64,000 nucleotides of DNA from Enoplolaimus lenunculus (lineage: Eukaryota; Nematoda; Enoplea; Enoplida; Thoracostomopsidae): NCBI GenBank assembly GCA_030248215.1, contig JASANG010002017.1, positions 1-64,000 on the forward strand, written 5' to 3'. The notes beneath the pieces are model-generated. The model was not told the DNA's origin and did not search any database. It worked only from the letters and a program-made list of their open reading frames with translations. Within the stretch, counting starts at the first letter, position 1. Each line of letters opens with the position of its first letter. A program made the translations under genes and the position numbers. Positions 11,850 to 22,344 of the stretch are shown in pieces.

Positions 11850-12276
11850 CAATGGCGGATCCATGGGGGGCCACCCCGGCCGTGCCCCCCAACAGGATCT
11901 CAACAAAAATTATATAGTGTCAATTGCTGTTCTACACTGTTCCGAAAATATCAGGCAGTTCAAACTCATTCAAAAACAGAAAAAGATGTTGCTGAAGCTG
12001 ACTGGAGTTTGCTTTTTCAAAACTAAATTGGCTTCCGAATCCGAGCCTTTAAATTTGTGCCTGTTTGAAACCAAATCTGAACTTATGTTGTCACTCAGTT
12101 ATTTAGAACTAAATTGCGTTGATGCGTTAGTTTTATTTGTGATCCATCTCAATTGAACGAACGTAAAGAAGTAAATTTTATGGCAACAGTTTGTGGATTG
12201 TGTGTGGGTCAAATATAAGTTTATATTACCTGTGAAATTTTGGCCCTCCCATTGTGAGATCCTGGATCCGCCACTG
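11850..12276. mobile_element. hAT-type MITE, 427 bp, with intact 8-bp duplication
   Basis: Termini are CAATGGCGGATCCATGG and the inverse of CAGTGGCGGATCCAGGA. Both ends are flanked by the 8-bp duplication GATACAGA (11842-11849 and 12277-12284), the size made by hAT transposases. There is no transposase; the frames inside are accidental. Related ends lie at 21500-21704 and 36008-36021. The perfect duplication suggests a relatively recent insertion. Confidence 0.9.
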
Positions 12277-13354
12277 GATACAGATAATGACACAAATGCC
12301 CCCAAAATTCTTTTGGTCCCTTTAACCATGGTCCATTAAGGACTTTGGAAATTTCACTGGTTACGTGCATAAAACATTCAAAAAAGTTTATTCTGTTCTA
12401 AACTCAAACAGTCCCAAAACCCTTAACAAACATAACAAGAATTGATTTGACTCCTGAAACGCATCTGGCTACAGCCGTGCTTTTAAGCATCTTGAGCTGG
12501 CTACAAGCCTGCGCATAACACATGCTAACAACATCAGTCAAAGCTATAGTACGCACTGTCAGTTAGATGTTAACTATTCCAAACAGCTGAATTTTTAACA
12601 AACTGTAACACAAAGCAAAACACGTTTTAAAATAGCAAAAGTCGTATTTCAAAACATATTATTGCGTCAAACGCGTCATTCGAACTGGATAATGTTCGCT
12701 GCGCTGTAGTACATTCTACGAATACGGTAGAGTCCAGTGTTTGCATGGATATATTTAGCTTCCACAAGAATTCGTTATATGTACTATTAATCCGTAGTTG
12801 CACACATGTATAACTCTTGGGATTGGGAATTTTTAACAGATATCTTAGCGAGCGTAAACCAATTCCCGTTTTAAACAGTTGCATGCCAATCTTGTGTAAT
12901 AACAAAGCTGACATAATTCCGTTACCACCGTACTTTGAAGCTTAAAAATGTGACCTATTGAAGATGACAGTTCGCATTTCACAATAGCAAATTTAAAAAG
13001 GACAATGCAGACGTAACGGCTTTATCAAAGTTTGTTAAAGCTTAGATTGCGAAAACTTTACAAAATTGTACGCTACACTACATGAACAATCTGTTTAGAA
13101 TATACCCGGTAACTCAGGTTTTTGGCGCTTACTTTTATACTTTTAATTTACATATATATACGTAAAACAGCTGAAACCCTTTCCGAAATACATATGTGGG
13201 GCGTTCCAGCTGTTATATATATGAGCAGAAAAACACATTTTCGAAATAAGCGGTCTAATATAGACAGAAGCATGCATAGTTATTTAAAAATCATAAATTC
13301 AAAGCTGTAACTTTGAATATATATTTAATTGGGAAATTTTTTCTAATTATTACA
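12277..13354. other. Intergenic, nothing recognised
   Basis: No exon or RNA gene supported. 13180-13215 repeats the word found at 11803-11833. Confidence 0.4.
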
Positions 13355-13757
13355 GATCCAAGAATTTAAATACCAATATTTGATCTAATTCTATGATTCT
13401 GTGGCACTGCAGATATTATATTTGAAAAATCACTGAAATTACAAGTGGCCAGAATTGAAGCAGTGATCTGACACGGCAGATTTCAATCTCAAGCTATAGG
13501 ATGTGGGGGAAAGGGTGCGGTCAAAGACACGCATTTTGCTCACAAACACGTCTATACATTTGCGGATTAGTCGACCCAATGTAGTCCAGTACACAATTGG
13601 AACATTTAAAACTGTAGACGACGTTGGAGTGAAGCATGTCTGAGACCATAGTACTTAACAATAAAATATGTGCGGATCTTCCAATGGTTATAAAACACAA
13701 TACGTAATTGAATGTGATGATAATAATCAAACAAATGATTAAACAATTTAACCCAGA
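13355..13757 (-). mobile_element. Penelope-like element fragment, C-terminal GIY-YIG part (left copy)
   Basis: On the - strand a stretch reads SNVVYSFKCSNCVLDYIGS and continues with a YRRVCE motif. This is the hallmark start of the GIY-YIG-type endonuclease at the C-terminus of Penelope-like retroelements: a (V)VY-x-F-x-C pair of cysteines, then YIGST and R-x-x-E. The reverse transcriptase part is absent here. The fragment is a broken fossil. It faces a second copy on the + strand at 15364, making an inverted pair. Confidence 0.75.
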
Positions 13758-13884
13758 TTTACCCAAGTCAAACGATTTGAATGGTACCGCCATATTTGGG
13801 TTGCTTGTATGTCATTATCAAGTGAAATAAGCATACTTTTCAGAATTGTGCAAAATGGACCATTTTACATATACTTTTTATACT

Positions 13885-13900
13885 GTCAGTTTAAACTGAC
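13885..13900. repeat. Perfect 16-bp palindrome, copy 1
   Basis: GTCAGTTTAAACTGAC, followed by ATCAGGAGGATCTGGG. The same palindrome with a related flank is found at 14631 and 14981. Confidence 0.7.
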
Positions 13901-14613
13901 ATCAGGAGGATCTGGGACCATGTTCCAGCGAAATATTTACAAGAACTACTGCTATGGAAAACACAAGAAACAATGTTAAAATGCATAGTTTTCCGTGATT
14001 TTTCTGCTTAGCTGGATTTTGGACAACATTGAAAACCTTAAAATGGCACAAAATCTTGCTCGACAACGCGTTTTCGTAATAAATATAAAAATATTGTATT
14101 TTTGCTAAAAAATCCTGTGCATCGCCTTTGGTCTTTAAGTAGTAATGAAATTGGGCTTCTAATCCACTTTAAATGATGTAAACACCATATTTTGGCAAGC
14201 ATTTTGCGGAACATTGCATTCAATGCACTAAGAAATACCAGTGACAACGTAATTGCTGAATTTTCGATCGTAGTTTAAAGGTGTGCAATGTCATACGTAT
14301 TTACTGTGGCATATTCCTGCAGCAAATTTCAGCTCTTGTGTACTCGCAGGCTTACATTAAATATGAAAGTGAACCAACGGTGGTTCTTAATCCCGTGTTC
14401 AGTCATTTATTCCATAAATTTTCAATTGCAAAGGCAGAAACATATTATCCATAGGACATCTAGGCAGCTGTTTTCTCTCTCACTAAGGTGTACTCTGGAT
14501 TAGATTAAAGCGTACGACAGCACATACCCTAATTGCTTATTTTAGTAGTAGGCGCATACCAAAATATGTTTGCACGTGAAATTTTGTCATTTTCTGTTGA
14601 TGAAAAAACCTGT

Positions 14614-14646
14614 ACCCACATCTTGCTGATGTCAGTTTAAACTGAC
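14614..14646. repeat. Palindromic site, copy 2, with conserved flank
   Basis: The palindrome GTCAGTTTAAACTGAC lies at 14631-14646, preceded by CCCACATCTTGCTGAT. This 33-bp block is the inverted counterpart of 14981-15011. Confidence 0.7.
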
Positions 14647-14980
14647 GCTACCGAAAAGCGTCATTGAAAGCGAAATCATTCTGCAGCTGTGAAATTTTGC
14701 CTTAGATCTCAAGAAAGGCTACAGTTCTATCTATGCCAAGTAAAGTTTTCTATGTCAAGTAAAGTTTGCGTCGATAACGTTACAGTTCCTACTAGTGGCT
14801 TTCGAACATTTTTATGCCAAAGAAGCATGATGCTGGTGATAGGAAACCAAATAACAAATGAGCAGATGCAGCTAGCAACAGAAACCCGTGCAGTAATTAA
14901 GAACAAGGCATAGTGAAAGTGATTATATAAATAGAGATTGGATAAGTTTTACAACTTCAAATATATAGATTTTTTCTGCC

Positions 14981-15011
14981 GTCAGTTTAAACTGACATCA
15001 GCAAGATATGG
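14981..15011. repeat. Palindromic site, copy 3, inverted relative to copy 2
   Basis: GTCAGTTTAAACTGAC is followed by ATCAGCAAGATATGGG, the reverse complement of copy 2 with one substitution. Together copies 2 and 3 bracket about 330 bp. Confidence 0.7.
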
Positions 15012-15628
15012 GTTAGCCAATTTTTACAATTCAGTTTTTGAAGTTTTTATTAACAAAAAATTTGGTGCTGCTACTCAATTGAATGATTCCCGTTGGATTT
15101 CACGAATTACATATTTCACCCAAAATTTTGTAAATTTAGAAAATTTATTACCTATTGCGCACCGTCAAGCTATATCATCATTTAATACATATTCTACGGA
15201 TCCACAATCCAACCACAATGCCTTTACAGCAAGCACAAACGCTCACAGAAATCGATGAAACAAGGTCAACAGTTTTCTCCAATACCGAAACAGACACCAC
15301 AAGGGTACAGTTTATAGTTTTAAAGTTACATTTGTTGGGGTCTCATTCCTTTTTTAAACAAAAATGGTTTAAATTGTTTAATTACTCGTTTGGTTATAAT
15401 CACATTCAATTACGTATTGTTTTATATCTCCGCACATTTTTTAAAATTAAGGATACGGTCTCAGACATGCTTCGCTCCAACGTCGTCTACCGTTTTAAAT
15501 GTTCCAGTTTACTGGAGTCCATTGGGTCGACTGATCCGCAAATGTATAGACGTGTTTGTGAGTAAACGCGTTTCTCTGACCGCACCCTAGCCGCCACATC
15601 CTCTAGCTTGACATTGAAACCCTCTGTC

Positions 15629-16548
15629 ATGCGGGTTTCACGTTAGAAATGGTGCAGCTGGGACACGTTTTGTCACGTTGTATATATTGGGTAACATTTT
15701 GTCTGCGATGTAACCCGATATGATATTCAAAAAACAGTGGTTGTCTGCTAACTGGAATATCATATGATGCTAATCGACATATACCCACGTTGGCGGTCAA
15801 ACATATCAAATTTTGGGGGAAATTACAGAACTTGCATTAGGTGGGAAATTCATATTTTGGCGGGAAAATTCGACATATAATTGGCGGAAAATTCAAATTT
15901 TGGCGGGAAAATTCAAATTTTGGCAGCAAATTCAAATTTAGATGGGGAAATTCAAAATTTAGCTGGAAATTCACATTTTGGCGGGAAATTCAAATTTTGG
16001 CGGGAAAATTCAAATTTTGGCGGGAAATTCAAATTTTGGCGGGAAAATTCAAATTTTGGTTGAAAATTCAAATTTTGGCGGCAAATTCAAATTCAGGTGG
16101 GAAAATTCAAATTTTGGCGGGAAATTCAAATCTTGTGGGAAACACAAATTTTGGCGCAAAAATTCAAAATTTGGCGGGAAAATTCAAATTTTGGCAGAAA
16201 AATTCGAATTTGGGAGGGAATATTCAAAATTCTAGCGGATTGTATACGTCTTAAACTACATAATGGAATATCATATGATACTCCAAATCCGTCTTTGAAT
16301 ATCATATCATATATGCTGTTAATTTGGAATATCATGATATTCAAAAATATGTCTGATTATGTCAGGTGACATTCGAACACTTGTAGGCTGAGATAACATG
16401 AATACCCGTGCTTTGTATAGCAATATCACATGATACTCGACTTTTGTCTGTCCGTATCATATGATGGTAACAAAAGGTTATGTTGATGTCGAATCAACAT
16501 GTGACAAAACGTGACCCGATTGCCCCAGTTATAACGTGAACCCCGCAT
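15629..16548. mobile_element. MITE, copy 2 of the ATGCGGG family, inserted in a retroelement
   Basis: The left end ATGCGGGTTTCACGTTAG and the right end (inverse ATGCGGGGTTCACGTTATAA) form inverted termini. Similarity continues inward to a shared ACACGTTTTGTCAC / TCACGTTTTGTCAC block. The insertion point is exact because the sister copy at 13355-13757 is uninterrupted there. The interior has several ATATCATATGATAT-type palindromes (about 15718-15768 and 16265-16465) and a minisatellite. Copies 1 and 3 lie at 7174 and 51414. Confidence 0.8.
15841..16240 (+). repeat. Minisatellite of E2F-site-like 18-20-bp units
   Basis: About 20 units of the form TTTTGGCGGGAAAATTCAAA run head to tail for 400 bp. 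By eye, eight units contain the exact string TTTGGCGGGAAA, which is a consensus E2F/DP binding site; others differ by one to three bases. Frames through it translate to repetitive NSNFGGKIQILAG-like peptides, a by-product of the repeat. Confidence 0.85.
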
Positions 16549-16640
16549 CAGATCACTGCTCCAATTCTGGCCAGTCTTCAATCCCACAGAATCATAGAAT
16601 TAGATCAAATCTTGGTCTTTAAATTCTTGAAACGGTGTAA

Positions 16641-17801
16641 ACCGGATATCTTTTCCCGGTTCCAGTACAAATCGATGTACATTAATTTTACGTTCAAATT
16701 AGATTTAGCTCGCAATTTTTCATTACAGATTTACCGCAACTGTTCGAAATGAAATAAAAATTACGAAATTTATTCAAGATCTTATTAATTTCTATGCATC
16801 CGCAATTTTTCTAAATTTTAGGAAGCCCGGTGAATGTTTGCACGTTTATAATTGTGCAGTTTGGAAAATGGGACAATTGGAAAAACGGCACAGTATAGAC
16901 AACCGGGCGGTTGTCAGACAGACGAAAAAATTAAACACCGAAATGCCACGAAACCCGGTCAACAGACTACCGCAGCAGGATTTTCTTTCGGGAGTAGACA
17001 CGGCTGCTTAATGTTTAGCGATACAGACCATTTTAGTACTTTTTCTAGCAAAAATATCTTGTACACAGAAACCATATTTTACACTGTTAGACATGCTCTT
17101 AATATTACAACGCAAATAGTATTTTATTAACAATAACTGCAATCTGTACATTGCTAATCAAAACTAACGGAGCTTGCAAAATTAACGGAATAAATTTAAT
17201 GAGTAGCTATGTGCAACAAATTTGTAGCTTCCGATCGGCATATACTACGCTTCCCACAATAAGTCATTTCACCATTCAACCATTTAGTGTTAGCTTTGTA
17301 CTCGATCGGACGCAAAGCAACACAATATGTACAAACATCCAAAAATAATAGTTTCTATGTAATGTTTTTGTACTTCTGATCGTATGAAGTCTGAAGTTTT
17401 TGAGCTAATTTCGAAGCGACATTAATGTTTACTATTTTCAGACTCGCAAAATGAAAACACCAATTTTGTCCTGCTCCTTACAATAATGTTAATTTTACAT
17501 AGAAAAATATATTTTACAAACGGCACGTTAACATGCACAAGTGTCCATGATTTCAGACTGATATACAGAACCACTGTGAGAATGAAGAACTTTTGTATAT
17601 TACGAAAACAGGTAAATAGAAAGCAGCAGCATGGCCAGGTTTTTGAATAAGGCGGGCACAATCGATATTCGAAGCGAATATCTTGTGTTATCAAGTTAAA
17701 TTGTTTCTAAAACCCAATTGACAAATACGAGCGTAGTATTATTATTACACGACATAAGTCTATATCGAATAAACTAAACTATAAACATCATGAAATAGAA
17801 C
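16641..17801. other. Intergenic, with an old repeat fragment
   Basis: No gene recognised. 16640-16850 shares blocks with 46700-46960 (CTGTTCGAAA, AATTTCTATGCA, AAATTTTAGGAAG), so it is a diverged member of that hAT-like family. The rest has no clear signal. Confidence 0.45.
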
Positions 17802-20800
17802 CTAATGATTATCGCTTTTGCGTTGAAATGCTTGTTGCTTTTGCCATCCTTGCCAACCCCAATTTTGTTTATCTGCAGGAACGAGTAAAGTGTAAAAGTT
17901 ATGTGCCGTGATTATAAAAGCACCTAAAACGCAGAATTTCGCCAAGCCATAAATCCATACATCGATCTCTGTTTTTAGCCATACAGGTTTCCCATCGTCT
18001 TTCTGAAAGGATACGGAATGATGTTACAAAACTAAAAACGCCCTGATTCGCAAACAACATGCATCATGCTGTTAACGTTCAGGTTTGCCGTTTATAACAA
18101 ATCTAAAACAATACTATGCTAACACAATTTTATATAGCTAATGGTTAATATTTTAAACACATGAAATATTCTGGATTGCAAACTTAACCGGTACCCCAGC
18201 TCACTGTAACAAATTCATATAACCAATCAGGATTGTCTTTTCCAAAAAAATTATGACGGGAAAAATGATTTTTCCATTTTTTGCTGAAACAATAAGAAAA
18301 ATCCACTTTTTGCCTGAGTGAGTTTTTCACGTTAGTATTCCCTAGTACGCACATACGTAATTATGTAACTCCAGAGAAAATAAAACTGATTTGGAGCGCA
18401 AAATTAAGTTATTTGACAAATTGATGGGTAACCAGGCATTTGACTGCGGAAAATTTAACGCTATTCGTCCAAGTTCCGCAGGCTGTGTCGAATGGTTTAT
18501 AATTTGCCTAACATTTGATAAAGAAATTCAGGTCCAAAGGGGGAACTTTCAGAGTTTAAAAATCGAGTTTTTCTAAAATTCAAATTTGGGCGTGGAACGA
18601 TCAGGAGAGGTCAGCAGAAGCTCATAAGTGGAGAGAGCTAAACTAGCCAAAGGTGTTTTTGCAAGCGTATATTAAATATGACAATTTTGGAGACTTTAAA
18701 AATCGAGTTTTTCTAAAATTCAAATTTGGGCGTGGAACGATCAGGAGAGGTCAGCAGAAGCTCATAAGTGGAGAGAGCTAAACTAGCCAAAGGTGTTTTT
18801 GCAAGCGTATATTAAATATGACAATTTTGGGTTTCCACTGACATCGAGCCTCTCATTGCTGAAACCTCGCGAGCAAAACGAGCTTGAAGCTAGACGTTGT
18901 TTCGTGTTAAATCATACGGATAAGGTAAACTTTAAATTTTGGGACCCTACCTTTGGCCTCACCGTCGACAAAACATGGTGAACAAAGCAAACGCGATGCT
19001 TTAATTCAGAAATCCATTTACATATTTATATGCAGCAATTTTCACTCTTTTGGGGCATAAATAATGAATCCTGGTGGTTATAACGGTGCATTAAACACGG
19101 TCACTGTTAGTATGTTTCACGTGAATAAAGTTGCATGTCATTTAAATAGCGATATTTTATGGCATTAGTTTCAAGTTATAATTAAGGAACGTTTGTTTTA
19201 TTTCATTTTTCCATTTTTTACGCCTCCCAACTTAAAAAAACAAAAAATAATTTTTTAAGGTAACTTTTTTCGGCTAACAACCCTGCAACCAATACTATCA
19301 TATAAGCATGGTATATTTCTTAACCGTACAATTTAACGGAGTCCTTTTATTATAAATTTTGCTAATTTAAAAGTATTGGTACCCGTATGCTCCCAGAAAT
19401 TCCTACTAATACCACCGTTTTAATGATCAATATATCAATTCAACACTATTATATACCACGTTCACACCACCTACCTGCATTATGAATTGCCATAGTTTTG
19501 TGTTTTCCTTCGTGTCTCGAAACGGGTCTTTTGAAAAAAATCGATAGGTGGGATCGCCAAGTTGGTTTATCCAGCCTTTTCTCACCCATTCTCCATATTT
19601 TTCCCACGTAAATTCTTCTTCTATGATTCCTTTGTAATCGCTACAATGTATACATACTATAAAAATGCGATGCCAGTTTACAATGTTTATCTGGACGCAT
19701 AATTAAAAGCACGACTATATGATTCAATCATCGAGCGGATAAAGCAGTAATTAAGAACGACAGTGTAACGTGGCCATAATAAATTTAACATGCATAAACC
19801 GATGTAGCATACATACAACTTTATAAACAATAGCACATACTGAAATTATCCAACAGTACAATCTTAATATTGCTATCTGCTATTTGGCTGAAACCGTTTC
19901 GAATAGAAAATTCACTGTCCAACATCTAACGTAACATTTGACCGCACAGTGTACTTCATTGATTCCCCGCTGCCGATACGAAAGTCATTTTAAGTTATGG
20001 TAAGTGATGTGTATTCATTTCATTTGGAACTGCATGAGACACATAGGACCAGTTTTTGCTTTTTACTACAAATATTGCCCTACCTCATTTATATAGGGCT
20101 GCAACTAGACATGAGGAAAATACTGCACCTTTACGGACCACGAATCGACCAGATATGCAATCCCAATTTAATATTCGGCAAGAAAATCGACTCTATATCG
20201 ACACTCAACCTAAATATCGAGGCTTTTGCTCTCGGTCTCGGTAAATTTTTAATCGTTATCGAAAATAAAAAAATTTCTAACAAAAGGCTAGAATATATTT
20301 TATCTGCTCAGAAATATCGTTTCATAAAATTAAACGAATAAGTCGAAACCAAACTTCATTTCTTACTTTATTAATCACTTGGTCAATGTCCCCTACTCTT
20401 CGAACAGATTCGAGACAAATCCTACTGTCTCAAAACACCCTCGGTAACTGTAGTCCCTAATTCAAAGCTATAGTGTTGTTTTTATCATAGGCAAACCGAA
20501 TAAATCGTACAATTTTTAACATAGCGTACACGTTATAACGTGGATTACCCATAATTTTTAACACGATGCCTTAAATGTTGTACAAAAGAAAATCGCATAT
20601 ACGTAATTACGGGCTAAAGGTTCTATTCAAGGAAAAATTTTTTGATTGCTTATCGGTGTTTCACCACAAAAAAACGAGACCGAGGCCAGCAAAGTCCCGA
20701 TTGCCGAGACCGCCCATACCCGACGAAAAGACTACACATTTTGCTGCGACTGCAGTCCCGGGCAAGTCAATAATTTCGTTTAAATTTTTGACGCTGAAAT

Positions 20801-21205
20801 ACAATGAAAAATCAAAGCTACGTAACATTTAATTTTAAATCACTAAACATATACATTTTGCACTATGACTGACTTATTACGATCACTGCACAAATTTAGA
20901 TATGTACTATATATCCAAGTAACATCCGGTTAGGTAAAAATAATATCCAGTCGATTTCTGTACGATTCTGTACGAACATCTTCATATTATTATTGCTAAA
21001 AAATTTTTAACAAAATTTTAACAACTCTGAATTGAACGTACACATTGTAGGTTTTTCCTGTGGACTGAACGAACACTTGTTTTGGTGCTGCTGGTTTTGT
21101 AGATACCGCTGATGTAGTGGTTCCCTCAGCGGAATCAGTCGCAAGAGATTTTGAAACAATAGCTCTACTGTTGACATACCGATTAAAGCAATGCCTCAAA
21201 ATCAT
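17802..21205 (-). CDS. COX7A: Cytochrome c oxidase subunit 7A-like protein, with long N-terminal extension
   Basis: Three exons on the - strand: 21205-21042, 19640-19475 and 18002-17802. Introns are 1401 and 1472 nt. Donors are GTACGT and GTAGGT, acceptors end TTGTAG and TTTCAG, and the frame is kept throughout. The product is 176 aa. Residues 1-25 are rich in Arg and Ser with almost no acids, as in a mitochondrial presequence. Residues 104-150 match the COX7A pattern: KLWQF, then DDGKPVWLK, then one membrane span (WIYGLAKFCVLGAFIITAH) and FYTLLVP. COX7A is a small subunit of complex IV in the inner membrane. The family is usually about 80 residues; here some 60-70 residues rich in aromatics and charge sit between presequence and domain. 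The start is the only ATG before the presequence. Other single-span mitochondrial proteins remain possible. Confidence 0.65.
18400..18990 (+). repeat. Dispersed repeat within the COX7A-like intron 2
   Basis: Related to the reverse complement of 8640-9000. It lies wholly in the second intron of the COX7A-like gene and carries an internal tandem duplication. A frame at 18793-18981 belongs to the repeat. Confidence 0.5.
18551..18830 (+). repeat. Perfect-looking 140-bp tandem duplication
   Basis: 18551-18690 and 18691-18830 are nearly identical from TTTAAAAATCGAGTTTTTC through to ACAATTTTGG. The near-identity points to a recent duplication, or possibly an assembly duplication. Confidence 0.9.
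19641..21041. other. Intron 1 of the COX7A-like gene
   Basis: 1401 nt with no recognised exon or RNA gene. 20094-20250 starts with GGGCTGCAACTAGAC, a form seen at the ends of some hAT-like elements. I found no matching right end, so no element is called. Confidence 0.4.
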
Positions 21206-21499
21206 ATTTAACTTATTTTCGAGAGAAACTAGTACATAATAGATAATGAATGTGATCTAGAACTTTTTCCTTTGATTTTATTAGATACAACTTGAAATTT
21301 TGCAGAAACATAAACAGGAACTGCAATTTTGCCAGAACAGCAACAGGAATTCTGAATAATTTTCAACACCAAATTAAGTACTGTTTTACTTTTTAGTAAA
21401 CTAGTCAAAAACTCGCCTTAATGAGTTGTTCGCGATTTCTTCTTCGTTTTCATCAATTTTATAAAATCAGTCACAATGAGTTTCGGTCTAACAATTTAC
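21206..21499. other. Upstream region of the COX7A-like gene
   Basis: Probable promoter and 5' leader, read on the - strand. Just upstream of the ATG is a pyrimidine-rich stretch ending in AG (TTTCTCTCGAAAATAAG), which could be a splice or trans-splice acceptor. No other motif recognised. Confidence 0.3.
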
Positions 21500-21704
21500 A
21501 ACCAAAGTGAACAAGATGAAAGTAATTCGTTTTGAACTAATATTTTGACAAAGAACTGCCTGCTATTTTCGGAAAATGTTTTAGCATTAGCGGTTATGGA
21601 CTTCAATTTATGTCGTAGAATAGCAATTGACACTCTATATAATTTTTGTCGAGATGCTGTTGGGGGCCACAGCCGGGGTCGCCCCCCATGGATCCGCCAC
21701 TGCT
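21500..21704 (-). mobile_element. hAT-type MITE fragment, same family as 11850
   Basis: The end at 21704 reads, inverted, CAGTGGCGGATCCATGGGG. It is followed by blocks shared with 11850-11980 (AACAAAAATTATATAG-like, TGTCAATTGCT, TTCCGAAAATA then CAGGCAGTTC). The far end is not recognisable, so this copy is truncated or diverged. Confidence 0.7.
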
Positions 21705-21805
21705 GTCGCAACTACAATAAGTCAAATATTGCTCCTTTGAATTTTTCACTCTGGATACGCTATTTAGAGGATCTTCATTACTCACTAGCTAAGTAGTTTA
21801 TCAGT

Positions 21806-21877
21806 AAACGAGTATTTCGAACTAGCGACCTTCTGCGTGTCATGCAGACGCTGTTACCACTGCGCCACGTAGCCCGC
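21806..21877 (-). repeat. tRNA-like segment (SINE head), copy a
   Basis: A box TGGCGCAGTGG and B-box core GTTCGAA on the - strand. The middle differs from copies b-d (TCTGCATGACACGCAGA, which can form an anticodon-like stem and loop). The 3' half does not close an acceptor stem, so it is not called as a tRNA gene. Confidence 0.55.
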
Positions 21878-22159
21878 CTCTCCAACTGCATTTTCCGTCG
21901 ACTATATGCCGACCGTATGCCGCCAGCAGCCTACATAGAGTGCAATGCACTATATTGCATGTGCACATAACGGACAAGCATGTCTCACATGCTTGCATGC
22001 CCTTATTTTCAACAATGTCGTCCATTGACCGTCCATCCTATTTTCGACTGGATACCGTGTTCATAGCGCGGCAGTTTACCATTGCGCTCACAGCGTGGCC
22101 CCCATGTCAGTCTAGGTAGGAACCGGGACATCAAACCTTTCAACTAAGCAGCTGGAAAA

Positions 22160-22236
22160 GCGGGCTAGAGCGAGGATCGAACTCTCAGCCTATGGATCGT
22201 TAAGCGAGCACTCTACCACTGCGCCACGTAGCCCGC
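22160..22236 (-). repeat. tRNA-like segment, copy b
   Basis: On the - strand: GGGCTACGTGGCGCAGTGG contains the A box, GAGTTCGATCC is the B box, and the ends GGGCTA and TAGCCC can pair. The anticodon arm is irregular, which argues for a SINE head rather than a working tRNA. Confidence 0.6.
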
Positions 22237-22344
22237 CTCTCCAATTGCCTTTTTCGTCGACTATATGCCGACCGTATGCCGCCAGCAGCATACATACAGT
22301 GCAATGCACTATATTGCATGTGCACATAACGGACAAGCATGCCT

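Larger units (their letters stand above)
13758..15363. other. Spacer between the inverted Penelope-like fragments
   Basis: About 1.6 kb with no recognised gene. It holds three copies of a palindromic site (listed separately). A frame at about 15010-15250 (containing GLANFYNSVFEVF) looks mildly protein-like but matches no family I recognise. It could be upstream sequence of the right-hand retroelement copy. Confidence 0.4.
15364..16640 (+). mobile_element. Penelope-like element fragment (right copy), split by a MITE
   Basis: 15364-15628 and 16549-16640 together mirror 13355-13757. The coding strand again shows SNVVYRFKCSS, the YRRVCE motif and the downstream tail. The two pieces are separated by the 920-bp MITE at 15629-16548, and the left copy shows the uninterrupted order. 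It is a broken fossil with only the endonuclease end present. Inverted and partial tandem arrangements are typical of Penelope-like elements. Confidence 0.75.

Noticed and set aside
11863-12156. 97-codon frame
   Set aside because: It lies within the hAT-type MITE, has no transposase-like motif and no splice context.
14614-15011. Hammerhead ribozyme, known in Penelope-like elements
   Set aside because: A CTGATG word next to the palindrome suggested it, but the GAAA core does not follow the stem at the right distance in any of the three copies.
15841-16254. Long frames giving repetitive NSNFGG/FKFW-type peptides
   Set aside because: They are simply the minisatellite read in several frames; all frames stay open because the unit lacks stops.
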